DNA of 56,374 nucleotides, taken from IMG/VR virus record IMGVR_UViG_3300033273_000167, positions 1-56,374 of that record. The stretch is one strand, 5' to 3'. Both the position numbers and the translations under genes were made by a program. The DNA is from a virus. The notes beneath the pieces were generated by a model. That model was not told where the DNA came from. It saw nothing but the letters and a program-made list of their open reading frames with translations, and did no database searches. Of the stretch, positions 16,682 through 24,621 are shown piece after piece (the first letter of the stretch is position 1; every line of letters begins with the position of its first letter).

Positions 16682-18802
16682 ATGACAGTTTCACACGAGA
16701 TCAAGTCGCAACTTGCTAAACTCCTGGCAACTGAAGATCTTGTTGTAGAGCACAAGAAAGTTGAAACTGCCTGCTTTAACGTACATACTCGTGTGTTGAC
16801 TCTTCCTATGTGGGAGAAAGCAGGCAATGAAGTTTACGATATGTTGGTCGCACATGAGGTTGGTCATGCACTATATACGCCAGACCGTAACTGGTTGAAA
16901 GAAACGAAGATTCCTCCACAGTTTGTAAACATTGTGGAGGATGTTCGTATTGAAAAGTTGATGAAACGTCGTTATCCTGGTCTTCCTAAGACCTTCTACG
17001 CTGGATATCAAGTTCTTGCCGAGGAAGATTTCTTTGGTGTTGAGTGTGATGATGTTACCAAGATGAACCTTGCAGATCGTGTGAATCTGTATTTCAAGAT
17101 TGGTAACTTTATTGATGTTCCTTTTGGTGAAGACCTTGAGATGCCCATCCTTCGTATGATTGAGGGGTGTGAAGATTTTGATGATGTTCTTCTGGCAGCA
17201 AAGGCACTGTATACTTATTGCCAAAATCAACTGAATACTGATACAAAGACTGAAATGGATTCTCTGGAATCTCAAGGTCAAGGGCAAGGTGAAAGTCCTA
17301 CCGAGCAAGTCACCGAGCAAGGAGATACTGATATCACTGACGATGGTGAATCTTCTACGGCAGAGTCTGGAGAGACCACTGAAATCGAAGAAGAGGAAGG
17401 ACCTTGTGGTGGTACTAATAATGATGTAGAAATCAAAACTGTAGAAGCACTGGAAAACGCAATCAAGGATCTTGCCTCTACTGATGGATATGAGAATATC
17501 TATGTAGAAGTGCCGAAACTTGATCTTGATAAGATTATTGTTCCCAACTCCAAAATTCACCAAGAGTGTCGTGAGATCTGGGATGGATATCAATATCAGG
17601 AAGCATTTGATGATGTTGATGCTGAGTTTACAAAGTTCAAAAAATCTGCACAAAAGGAGGTGAATTATCTTGTCAAAGAATTCGAATGCCGTAAATCTGC
17701 AGACTCTTATGCTCGTGCTACTGTTAGTCGGACTGGAGTGCTCGATACATCTAAGTTACATACTTATCGATACAATGAAGACCTGTTCAAGAAAGTAACA
17801 ACTCTTGCCGATGGTAAGAATCATGGTCTGATTTTTATCTTGGATTGGAGTGGTTCGATGGGAGATGTGTTGTTGGATACCGTCAAACAGATGTGTAATC
17901 TTGTTTGGTTCTGTAAGAAGGTTGGTATTCCTTTCGATGTTTATGCATTCACCAATGAGTATCCTTTGTTTACATACAAGGAAGATGGTTCTAGGGATGT
18001 AAAGGACCTTTCATATGAAAAGAAGGACGGTGTGTTTTACATCAATGAGTGGTTCTCTATGATGAATTTCCTGACTCATAAAGTCAGCACCAAAGAACTG
18101 GAAACTCAGATGAAGCATCTGTTCCGTTTGGCATATTATTTTGATTGCACCACTCGTTCTTACTACAATATTCCTCCCACTATGGGTCTCTCTGGCACAC
18201 CCTTGAATGAGACTATGATTGCTTTGCATCAAATTCTTCCCAAGTTTAAGAAGGAGAACAAGGTTCAGAAGGTTCAGTGTGTTGTGTTGACTGATGGTGA
18301 AGGATATCCTCCTAAGTTCCATCGTGAGCTCCAACGTCATTGGGAGCACGAACCTTTCATTGGCACCGGTTCGATTGGACACAACTGCTTTCTTCGTAAT
18401 CGCAAGACAGGTCACACTTATTCTATGGATGTTCAATGGAATAAGATGACTGATGTATTCTTGGAAGATCTCAAAACAACTTTCCCCGATGTAAACTTTA
18501 TTGGTATTCGTGTTCTTGCTTCTCGTGATGCGGGAGCATTTATCAGAACTTACTGTGGATATCATGGAGAACTTCATGATAAAGTTATGAAGGATTGGAA
18601 GAAGCAAAAGTCATTCTCCATTAAAACTTCTGGTTATCATTCTTACTTTGGACTTTCTGGTAATGTTCTTTCCAGTGACTCTGAGTTTGATGTTGATGAT
18701 GGTGCTACCAAAACCCAAATCAAATCTGCCTTTGTCAAAAGTCTTCGCACCAAGAAAATGAACAAAAAAATTCTGAACGAGTTTATTGAACTTGTTGCCT
18801 GA
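16682..18802 (+). CDS. HExxH- and VWA-domain protein, partner of the MoxR/CobS-like ATPase
   Basis: A 706-residue protein. Near the N-terminus it has VAHEVGHALYTP (HEVGH at residues 58-62), a zinc metallopeptidase-type motif with Glu in VNIVEDVRIEKLM downstream. The middle (about 185-245) is acidic and low complexity. A von Willebrand A domain follows, with the metal-site motif ILDWSGSMGD near residue 387 and later TDGEG. VWA proteins paired with MoxR/CobS-type ATPases (as here, gene at 19202) usually act as chaperone-like complexes. Cyanophage annotation often links the pair to cobaltochelatase CobT/CobS, but the protease motif points elsewhere. Its stop overlaps a late element. Confidence 0.8.
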   Translation: MTVSHEIKSQLAKLLATEDLVVEHKKVETACFNVHTRVLTLPMWEKAGNEVYDMLVAHEVGHALYTPDRNWLKETKIPPQFVNIVEDVRIEKLMKRRYPGLPKTFYAGYQVLAEEDFFGVECDDVTKMNLADRVNLYFKIGNFIDVPFGEDLEMPILRMIEGCEDFDDVLLAAKALYTYCQNQLNTDTKTEMDSLESQGQGQGESPTEQVTEQGDTDITDDGESSTAESGETTEIEEEEGPCGGTNNDVEIKTVEALENAIKDLASTDGYENIYVEVPKLDLDKIIVPNSKIHQECREIWDGYQYQEAFDDVDAEFTKFKKSAQKEVNYLVKEFECRKSADSYARATVSRTGVLDTSKLHTYRYNEDLFKKVTTLADGKNHGLIFILDWSGSMGDVLLDTVKQMCNLVWFCKKVGIPFDVYAFTNEYPLFTYKEDGSRDVKDLSYEKKDGVFYINEWFSMMNFLTHKVSTKELETQMKHLFRLAYYFDCTTRSYYNIPPTMGLSGTPLNETMIALHQILPKFKKENKVQKVQCVVLTDGEGYPPKFHRELQRHWEHEPFIGTGSIGHNCFLRNRKTGHTYSMDVQWNKMTDVFLEDLKTTFPDVNFIGIRVLASRDAGAFIRTYCGYHGELHDKVMKDWKKQKSFSIKTSGYHSYFGLSGNVLSSDSEFDVDDGATKTQIKSAFVKSLRTKKMNKKILNEFIELVA

Positions 18803-18808
18803 TAAATA
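18801..18808 (+). promoter_or_regulatory. Late promoter (GATAAATA)
   Basis: Late-element variant sharing bases with the VWA gene stop TGA (18800-18802), 24 bases before the next start. Confidence 0.5.
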
Positions 18809-18831
18809 TTTTTATAGTATAGGTATTAAAA

Positions 18832-19128
18832 ATGTCTAGATTTGGAGACTTACTTGGAGGTAGAAGGGCAGCTCCTGCTCCAGAACCTGTAGTGGAACCT
18901 GTAGTAGAAGAACCTGTAGTAGTTGCAGAATCTCCTATTGTGGATGAAGATACTACAAATTATGATGAAGTAATCGAAGAAGAAGTTTATGAAAGTGACG
19001 TATCACTCCACGATATGTCAAAGAAGGAACTTGAGGACTATGGTCGCACTGTCGGTATTGAACTGGACAGAAGGCATTCTAAAAAAAGATTGGTTCAGGA
19101 GTTGGAAGAGTATTTGGCCGATTCTTGA
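18832..19128 (+). CDS. Acidic protein with C-terminal SAP/HeH-like helix pair
   Basis: A 98-residue protein. Residues 12-60 are repeats of Pro-Val-Val-Glu (EPVVEPVVEEPVVV) and acidic linker; the C-terminal 35 residues (DMSKKELEDYGRTVGIELDR then SKKRLVQELEEYL) match the short helix-extended-helix pattern of SAP, HeH or Rho-N domains, which bind nucleic acid or protein. It follows a late promoter between the VWA and ATPase genes. Such domains are frequent in cyanophage proteins. Function unknown. Confidence 0.65.
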   Translation: MSRFGDLLGGRRAAPAPEPVVEPVVEEPVVVAESPIVDEDTTNYDEVIEEEVYESDVSLHDMSKKELEDYGRTVGIELDRRHSKKRLVQELEEYLADS

Positions 19129-19144
19129 ACTGTCCACTCTACCC

Positions 19145-19172
19145 CTGACTCTGCCTCAATCTGCCCTATAAT
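19145..19172 (+). promoter_or_regulatory. Probable sigma-70 promoter for the MoxR/CobS-like gene
   Basis: CTGACT (19145-19150), 16-base spacer and TATAAT (19167-19172). The expected transcript start near 19179 supports ATG 19202 over an upstream TTG at 19181. Confidence 0.6.
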
Positions 19173-19201
19173 AACTTCAGTTGAAACGAACAACCTACAT
19201 C

Positions 19202-20266
19202 ATGTCTTTCTCTGCTGATTACATCCGCACTTCACTACAGGGTCTTTATGGTGAATCTGTAACGAGTGCAGATATTCGTGCATGGTGTGCGATGAATGGT
19301 GGTAACTATCAGACCATTACCAACAAACTTTCTGATTACAAAGTTGGTCGTGGTAAATGGAACCTGACTATTCAGGAAAAACTTGAGCAAAACTATCAGG
19401 CACCTGCTGCTATGCCTGCTGTCGAACAAAACCTTATTCCCCAGAAAGATGATTCCTTCGTCAAGTTTGGCAACTTCAGTGATCTTAAAAAAATTATTCA
19501 GTCCCGTCTATTCTATCCGACGTTTATTACTGGTCTCTCTGGCAACGGTAAAACGTTCTCGGTTGAGCAAGCGTGTGCTCAGTTGGATCGGGAACTCATC
19601 CGTGTAAACATTACTATTGAAACCGATGAAGATGATCTTATTGGTGGTTTCCGCCTTGTTGATGGTGCAACCGTCTGGCACAATGGCCCAGTCATTGAAG
19701 CACTCGAACGAGGAGCTATCTTGCTCCTTGACGAGATCGACCTTGCCTCTAATAAAATTCTCTGTCTCCAAAGCATCCTTGAAGGAAATGGAGTCTTTCT
19801 TAAAAAAATCGGAAAGTTTGTTCGACCCAGTGAAGGTTTCAATGTCATCGCAACCGCAAACACTAAAGGCAAAGGTTCAGACGATGGACGATTCATTGGA
19901 ACTAATGTGCTCAACGAAGCATTCCTTGAACGATTCCCAGTAACCTTTGAACAGTCATATCCGACCCCTGCACAAGAGAAGAATATTCTGATGAAACTCT
20001 CCGAGGATACTGACTTTTGTTCTCGTTTGGTTGATTGGGCAGACATCATCCGTAAGACTTTCTATGATGGTGGTATCGATGAAATCATCAGCACCCGTCG
20101 TCTGGTTCACATCATCCGTGCCTATGGTATTTTTGGTAACAAGGCAAAAGCAATTGATGTTTGCACAGCACGTTTTGATGATGAGACTAAGCAGGCATTT
20201 CTTGAACTGTATGACAAGGTAGATGCTGATTTCCAAATGCCCGTTGACGAGACTACTGTCTCCTGA
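19202..20266 (+). CDS. cobS: MoxR/CobS-like AAA+ ATPase (cyanophage CobS)
   Basis: A 354-residue AAA+ protein. Walker A GLSGNGKTF lies near residue 110 and Walker B AILLLDEIDLAS near 173, followed by sensor-type NVIATANTKGKG near 216 and an Arg-finger region LERFPVTFE. The N-terminal 90 residues are a small helical domain. In cyanophages this gene is commonly called cobS (cobaltochelatase subunit). Together with the VWA gene upstream it forms a MoxR-VWA pair, so a remodelling or chaperone role is just as possible. ATG 19202 was chosen from the promoter position. Confidence 0.85.
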   Translation: MSFSADYIRTSLQGLYGESVTSADIRAWCAMNGGNYQTITNKLSDYKVGRGKWNLTIQEKLEQNYQAPAAMPAVEQNLIPQKDDSFVKFGNFSDLKKIIQSRLFYPTFITGLSGNGKTFSVEQACAQLDRELIRVNITIETDEDDLIGGFRLVDGATVWHNGPVIEALERGAILLLDEIDLASNKILCLQSILEGNGVFLKKIGKFVRPSEGFNVIATANTKGKGSDDGRFIGTNVLNEAFLERFPVTFEQSYPTPAQEKNILMKLSEDTDFCSRLVDWADIIRKTFYDGGIDEIISTRRLVHIIRAYGIFGNKAKAIDVCTARFDDETKQAFLELYDKVDADFQMPVDETTVS

Positions 20267-20272
20267 TATAAT
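20244..20272 (+). promoter_or_regulatory. Sigma-70 promoter inside end of the cobS-like gene
   Basis: TTGACG (20244-20249), 17-base spacer and TATAAT (20267-20272). It lies in the last codons of the ATPase gene. The expected transcript start (about 20278-20280) falls on the ATG of the next gene, which would make that message leaderless. Confidence 0.8.
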
Positions 20273-20277
20273 AGATT

Positions 20278-20679
20278 ATGACTAATTCTTGGTCCATGCT
20301 TTACGATGAAATTTTGAAAATGGATGAAAACGATTTTACTATTAGTATGATAGACAATTCTTCAGGTTCTATTGACTTGATCAATCCTAGAACACCTTGG
20401 AAGTATAACGAGGAAGAGATTCTGAAAGAACTCCTTGAGTATATTCGGGGAACTTACAATCAGCACTATTCTGCTGGTGATGACAAGATTCAAACTCTTG
20501 ATCTGATTGAAGCTTGTGGTGATGGTGAAGCATTCTGCCGTAGCAACATTCTCAAATATGCCTCTCGTTATGATAAGAAAGGCACCGCACGTCGTGACAT
20601 TATGAAGATTTTGCACTATGCTGTGCTTCTGATGCATTTCAACGATAAGAATGCACAACGTGAAACCTACAACCAATGA
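20278..20679 (+). CDS. DUF3310-like protein
   Basis: A 133-residue soluble protein. Its second half (YNQHYSAGDDKIQTLDLIEA, then SNILKYASRYDKKGTARRDIMKILHY) has the spacing of the DUF3310 phage family: HY, I-Q-x-D-I, a N-x-x-KY-R-K core and a D-x-x-K helix. The N-terminal 55 residues are specific to this protein. The start is uncertain: ATG 20278 would be on a leaderless transcript, and ATG 20296 is an option. It lies between the MoxR-like ATPase and clamp genes. Biochemical role unknown. Confidence 0.7.
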   Translation: MTNSWSMLYDEILKMDENDFTISMIDNSSGSIDLINPRTPWKYNEEEILKELLEYIRGTYNQHYSAGDDKIQTLDLIEACGDGEAFCRSNILKYASRYDKKGTARRDIMKILHYAVLLMHFNDKNAQRETYNQ

Positions 20680-20696
20680 AATTGAAAGAACGTACA

Positions 20697-21362
20697 ATGA
20701 AACTGTCTGATAATGCCCTCGCAATCCTTAAGAACTTTGCTGGAATTAACAACTCGATTCTTGTGAAGGAGGGTAACAAACTCCGCACTATTTCTGTTGC
20801 AAAGAACATTCTTGCCGAAGCAGAAATCAAAGAAGAGTTCCCCCGTGACTTTGCCATTTATGATCTGAACCAGTTTCTGAATGGTCTGAGTCTGCACCAA
20901 GATCCTGATCTTGATTTTCAGCAGGACACGTATCTGAGCATCAAAGAAGGCAAGCGTCGTGTGAAGTACTTCTTTGCCGATCCTAATGTCATCATTGCTC
21001 CTCCTGAAAAGGACATCACTCTTCCTACTCAGGATGTTTGCTTCCAGATGGATAGTGTAACTCTTGAGAAACTGGTGAAAGCAGCAGCAGTTTATCAACT
21101 TCCCGATCTCTCTGCAATTGGTGAGGCAGGTGTGATCAAACTGGTTGTTCGTGATAAGAAGAATGATACTTCTAACGAATATGCAATTGTGGTTGGTGAG
21201 ACTGACAAAGAGTTTACTTTCAACTTCAAGGTAGAAAACATCAAGATTATTCCTGGTGCCTACGATGTAGTTGTGTCATCTAAACTTCTGTCCCAGTTTA
21301 CCAATACTCAGCACAATCTGAAGTATTATATTGCTCTGGAACCTGACTCTACATTTGGATGA
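20697..21362 (+). CDS. 45: Sliding clamp gp45
   Basis: A 221-residue clamp (T4 gp45 is 228), starting MKLSDNALAILKNFAGINNS, which aligns with T4 MKLSKDTTALLKNFATINSG and decides the start against an upstream ATG at 20676. Also visible are FAIYDLNQFLNGLSL and FNFKVENIKIIPGAYDVVV. The trimeric ring tethers gp43 polymerase to DNA and, in T4, also activates gp55 late transcription. The end overlaps speD (ATGA). Confidence 0.94.
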   Translation: MKLSDNALAILKNFAGINNSILVKEGNKLRTISVAKNILAEAEIKEEFPRDFAIYDLNQFLNGLSLHQDPDLDFQQDTYLSIKEGKRRVKYFFADPNVIIAPPEKDITLPTQDVCFQMDSVTLEKLVKAAAVYQLPDLSAIGEAGVIKLVVRDKKNDTSNEYAIVVGETDKEFTFNFKVENIKIIPGAYDVVVSSKLLSQFTNTQHNLKYYIALEPDSTFG

Positions 21363-21694
21363 GGCATATACTTTTTACTCTAAAACAATGTCCCTTTGGA
21401 CTTTTGGATGATGAGGCACATATTCGCAATGTTCTTGCCAATGCTGCACAATTGTCTGAAAGCACATTGCTGGATATTTCTTCCCACAAGTTCAGTCCTT
21501 GTGGGGTAACTGCCATAGCACTTCTTGCGGAGTCACACATTTCAATTCACACATGGCCTGAAAAACATATGGCAGTTTGTGATGTGTTTACTTGTGGGGA
21601 GCATACAAATCCTAGATCTGGTGCTACCTACATGTATGAAGCAATGGGTGCTAAAGATATTGTAAGTGAATTTTTTACTAGACCATTGAAATGA
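21359..21694 (+). CDS. speD: S-adenosylmethionine decarboxylase proenzyme SpeD
   Basis: A 111-residue proenzyme that makes decarboxylated SAM, the aminopropyl donor for spermidine. The self-cleavage segment AESHISIHTWPE is present: Ser59 would become the pyruvoyl group, with His64 and Cys79 (DVFTCG) in the spacing of Ser63, His68 and Cys83 in bacterial class 1B enzymes. It is slightly shorter than bacterial forms. speD is a known cyanophage auxiliary gene; here it is wedged between clamp gp45 and clamp loader gp44 with four-base overlaps on both sides. Confidence 0.93.
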   Translation: MRHILFTLKQCPFGLLDDEAHIRNVLANAAQLSESTLLDISSHKFSPCGVTAIALLAESHISIHTWPEKHMAVCDVFTCGEHTNPRSGATYMYEAMGAKDIVSEFFTRPLK

Positions 21695-22632
21695 GTGATT
21701 TTATTTGGGTTGAGAAGTATCGACCAAAAACAATTGAAGAATGTATTCTTCCAGAGAGCACTAAAAAAACGTTCCAATCTTTCCTAGATAAAGGAGAGAT
21801 TCCTAATATGCTTCTTGCTGGTCCTCCTGGTATCGGGAAGACTACAGTGGCAAAGGCACTCTGTAATGAACTTGGGGTAGATTGCTATGTCATCAATGGA
21901 TCCGATGAAGGACGTTTTCTCGATACGGTCAGAAACAATGCGAAAAACTTTGCTTCGACCGTCTCACTTTCATCAACTGCAAAACACAAAGTCATCATCA
22001 TTGATGAGGCAGATAACACGTCCAATGATGTACAACTCCTCTTACGGGCGTTTATTGAGGAGTTTGCTGGTAACTGCAGATTCATCTTCACCTGCAATTA
22101 CAAAAACAAAATCCTCGAACCACTTCATTCCCGTTGCACAGTGGTTGAATTCGGAATTAGGGGAAAAGATCGACAAACCATTGCCGCCCAGTTCTTCAAA
22201 CGTATCCAACAAATCTTGGATACAGAAGGTATTGAATATGATAACAAGGTCCTGGTAGAACTCATCAATAAGCACTTTCCCGATTGGAGGAGAGTTCTTA
22301 ATGAGTGTCAACGATATTCTGTCAGTGGAAAGATTGACTCTGGCATTCTTGCTACGTTCTCTGATGTTGCTGTAAATGAACTTGTCAAAAATCTTAAGGA
22401 TAAGAACTTTGCTGAGGTGCGAAAGTGGATCGTTAGTAATCTGGACAATGATACTACTGTACTTCTCCGTCGCATTTATGATGCTTGCTACGAAGCCTTG
22501 GTTCCTGGTTTTATTCCTGCTGCTGTCCTTATTCTCGCTAAGTATCAGTATCAGGGAGCGTTCGTAGCAGATCAAGAGATAAATATGCTTGCTTGTCTAA
22601 CTGAACTAATGGTGGAGTGTGAATTCAAATGA
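21691..22632 (+). CDS. 44: Clamp loader large subunit gp44
   Basis: A 313-residue AAA+ ATPase (T4 gp44 is 319). Walker A GPPGIGKTT is near residue 46, Walker B IIDEAD near 104, and the SRC Arg-finger motif near 148. Four copies with one gp62 open and load the gp45 clamp. Its last residues, ECEFK, are encoded in the first copy of a perfect 20-base repeat; the inserted gene downstream ends in the same residues. Confidence 0.95.
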   Translation: MSDFIWVEKYRPKTIEECILPESTKKTFQSFLDKGEIPNMLLAGPPGIGKTTVAKALCNELGVDCYVINGSDEGRFLDTVRNNAKNFASTVSLSSTAKHKVIIIDEADNTSNDVQLLLRAFIEEFAGNCRFIFTCNYKNKILEPLHSRCTVVEFGIRGKDRQTIAAQFFKRIQQILDTEGIEYDNKVLVELINKHFPDWRRVLNECQRYSVSGKIDSGILATFSDVAVNELVKNLKDKNFAEVRKWIVSNLDNDTTVLLRRIYDACYEALVPGFIPAAVLILAKYQYQGAFVADQEINMLACLTELMVECEFK

Positions 22633-22633
22633 A
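22614..22633 (+). repeat. 20-base direct repeat, left copy
   Basis: Identical to 23033-23052. It encodes the end of gp44 (ECEFK-stop) and the ATGAA start of the inserted gene, and contains GGAG and an EcoRI-type GAATTC. Confidence 0.97.
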
Positions 22634-23051
22634 AGGTATGAATGGGTTAGTCGGAATCTTTGAGGGAATGACAAAAAATCAAAAAACTCAAATGGGTGTT
22701 GCAAGATCTCAAGTTTATTTTACTCAACGAGGATATATTTGTCATCCAACTCCACCTGATTGTCAATGTGATTGGGATATTATTATCTCAAAACCAAATG
22801 AAAGTCCACTAAAAGTTCAAGTAAAAACAACTGGAAATAAGGTTAAAAGTGGAAACTATGCCGTTGGTTTAAAAGATGGTGGATATATAGATGGAGCATT
22901 TGGAAAAGTTCCTAAAGACTATGATATCCTGTATGCTTTGGATGCGGATGGAAATGAGTGTATTTGGGAACAACATGAACTTACTGAAAATGTTCATTCA
23001 GTTCATATGAAAAAAGTATTAGGAAGAATTGAGGAGTGTGAATTCAAATGA
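22629..23051 (+). CDS. PD-(D/E)XK endonuclease-like protein (putative homing nuclease)
   Basis: A 140-residue protein. The core CDWDIIISKP then LKVQVKTTGNK has the Asp, hydrophobic strand and Q-x-K layout of the PD-(D/E)XK fold used by I-Ssp6803I-type and related small nucleases. The N-terminus (NQKTQMGVARSQVYFTQRGY) fits the helix before the active site. It lies between gp44 and a small conserved gene, bounded by a perfect 20-base repeat, with ATGA coupling on both sides. It is most likely a free-standing mobile endonuclease. Confidence 0.75.
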   Translation: MKGMNGLVGIFEGMTKNQKTQMGVARSQVYFTQRGYICHPTPPDCQCDWDIIISKPNESPLKVQVKTTGNKVKSGNYAVGLKDGGYIDGAFGKVPKDYDILYALDADGNECIWEQHELTENVHSVHMKKVLGRIEECEFK

Positions 23052-23052
23052 A
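23033..23052 (+). repeat. 20-base direct repeat, right copy
   Basis: Identical to 22614-22633. It gives the endonuclease-like protein the same ECEFK-stop ending as gp44 and supplies GGAG and the start junction for the gene at 23048. The repeats are 419 bases apart. Confidence 0.97.
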
Positions 23053-23335
23053 TGTAAAACTGATTCGTATGTGGTCCGGTGAAGATGTTGTTGCCGACCT
23101 GATTGAAGAAAAAGAAGACTCTATCGTCTTTTGTAATCCTATTGTTGCCGTTCCTGCTGGTAATGGTCAGATGGGATTTGCTTCCTGGTCTCCTCTTCTC
23201 AAAGGAAAGGGTGAAGAACTGGAAGTAACTAAAAAGTATATTGTATACATTGCTGATACTCAAGAACAAATTGAGGAACAATATCAGGAAATGTTCTCTG
23301 TCTTGAAAACACCAAGTAAGAAGTTGGTACTATGA
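23048..23335 (+). CDS. Sm-like beta-barrel family protein, copy B
   Basis: A 95-residue protein of the same family as 12424, 28576 and 28877: KLIRMWSGEDVVADLIEE, a NP motif (VFCNPIVAVP), an SW motif (FASWSPLL), a YIVYIAD strand and the final helix EQIEEQYQEMF. It is a compact version with only a short tail after the barrel pattern. It is coupled to the inserted gene upstream and to a membrane protein downstream, within the clamp-loader operon. RNA binding is a possibility from the Sm-like pattern, not shown. Confidence 0.6.
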   Translation: MNVKLIRMWSGEDVVADLIEEKEDSIVFCNPIVAVPAGNGQMGFASWSPLLKGKGEELEVTKKYIVYIADTQEQIEEQYQEMFSVLKTPSKKLVL

Positions 23336-23532
23336 AAAGTAAAAGAACAAAACTACTGGCACAAATGAAATCATCTCATTATTACATTTTTTGGGGAATT
23401 GCTACTGCTGCAGTTGTCTTCGGTCAACTTTATGTTGGAACTGGGTATCGTGTATTGCATCAGGATATGCGAGAACTGCTGAATAAGGTTGATGGAGTTC
23501 TTCTTCATAGAAATGATAGGGGTCTATTATGA
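23332..23532 (+). CDS. Small single-pass membrane protein
   Basis: A 66-residue protein with a basic start (MKSKRTKLLAQMK), one hydrophobic segment about residues 18-40 (IFWGIATAAVVFGQLYVGTG), and a charged C-terminus with a short helix (DMRELLNKVDGVLLHR). The positive N-terminus suggests an N-in orientation. It is joined by four-base overlaps to genes on both sides in the gp44-gp62 operon. Function unknown. Confidence 0.65.
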   Translation: MKSKRTKLLAQMKSSHYYIFWGIATAAVVFGQLYVGTGYRVLHQDMRELLNKVDGVLLHRNDRGLL

Positions 23533-23789
23533 GTCTTCTGAAAATTGATTATAAAACTTTGATTGAACCAAGAGTGAAGACCACACCCCAGAACGTTCAA
23601 GAGGCAAATGAAGCACTGTTTCGTGCTAAAATGACACTACCTGCTGCCGCAAAGCATTGTGGTATGACCCATAAGGAAATGAAGTTGACCTTTTGGGAAT
23701 TTTTGAAGTACAACAAACCTGATTATGAAATCCCTGAAATCTCTGAAAACACCTCTTCGGTATCCGGGAGGGAAGTCGAAAGCAATTAA
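23529..23789 (+). CDS. Small protein with helix-turn-helix-like segment
   Basis: An 86-residue protein. Residues about 28-62 (ALFRAKMTLPAAAKHCGMTH, then KEMKLTFWEFLKYN) have the spacing of a helix-turn-helix and may bind DNA. The C-terminal 22 residues overlap the dam gene in another frame by 65 bases, an unusually long overlap here. Conserved-looking gene of unknown function in the clamp-loader operon. Confidence 0.6.
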   Translation: MSLLKIDYKTLIEPRVKTTPQNVQEANEALFRAKMTLPAAAKHCGMTHKEMKLTFWEFLKYNKPDYEIPEISENTSSVSGREVESN

Positions 23790-24621
23790 AACTCTTTCTC
23801 AGTGGTATCCAAAAGTAATTACTGAGTATCGTGAACCATTCATTGGTGGTGGTTCTATTGCTATTGATATAACTAAGGCAAATCCAGACATTCCTGTCTG
23901 GATCAATGACCTGTATGTGCCTCTCTATAATTTCTGGGTACAACTGCGTGATCGTGGGCAGGACCTCTCTGAGAGTGTCAGAGAACAGAAAGAGAAGATG
24001 CTTGAGAGTGGCACACAAGATGAGAAGGATAAGTTTGCTAGGGATCTGTTTGATCGTTATGCCAATGAAATTGACACATATGATAATTTCCAGAAGGCAG
24101 TCGCATTCTTTATCATGAACAAGTGTAGTTATTCTGGTTTGACTGAGAACAGCACTTTCTCACGCACTGCTGCTAATGCTAATTTTTCTTTGGTTGGTGC
24201 AGATAAACTTGCTCAATTTTCTGGGGTAATCAAAAACTGGAAGATTACTAATATTGATTACTCTGAAGTAATGAATGCCGATGGACCTGAGAATACTTTT
24301 GTGTTCCTTGATCCTCCTTATGACATCAAAGACTTTCTGTATGGAAAGAATCGTGAGATGCATAAATCATTCGATCATGAGGTATTTGCTGAAAATGTAT
24401 ATAAGTGTCCTCATAATTTTATGATCACTTATAACGATAATGAAAGATTGAGAGAACTATACAAAAATTATTATCTCAATGAATGGAAACTCCGTTATTC
24501 AATGGTTCATCGTGGTGATAAGAATACAGATGACAATGTGAAGACTGAACTTCTGATAACAAACTACGATATTACTGGTAGTGATAATAGTGTAATCCTC
24601 AATCTTCTTCTTGATCTATGA
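23725..24621 (+). CDS. dam: DNA adenine methyltransferase, Dam-like
   Basis: A 298-residue D12-class N6-adenine methyltransferase (T4 Dam is 259). Seen: the SAM-binding start LKTPLRYPGGKSKAIKTL, motif I EPFIGGGSIAI near residue 39, NKCSYSGLTEN, and catalytic motif IV FVFLDPPYD near residue 196. It methylates A, probably in GATC, which could protect phage DNA from host restriction or mark it. The start ATG lies 65 bases inside the preceding gene. It is coupled to gp62. Confidence 0.9.
   Translation: MKSLKSLKTPLRYPGGKSKAIKTLSQWYPKVITEYREPFIGGGSIAIDITKANPDIPVWINDLYVPLYNFWVQLRDRGQDLSESVREQKEKMLESGTQDEKDKFARDLFDRYANEIDTYDNFQKAVAFFIMNKCSYSGLTENSTFSRTAANANFSLVGADKLAQFSGVIKNWKITNIDYSEVMNADGPENTFVFLDPPYDIKDFLYGKNREMHKSFDHEVFAENVYKCPHNFMITYNDNERLRELYKNYYLNEWKLRYSMVHRGDKNTDDNVKTELLITNYDITGSDNSVILNLLLDL

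Noticed and set aside
16871-17653. Minus-strand frame of 260 codons opposite the VWA gene
   Set aside because: The plus-strand protein has clear motifs through this region; the antisense product has no recognisable domain.
19181-19201. TTG start for the MoxR/CobS-like gene
   Set aside because: The predicted transcript begins about 19179, leaving no ribosome site; ATG 19202 is better.
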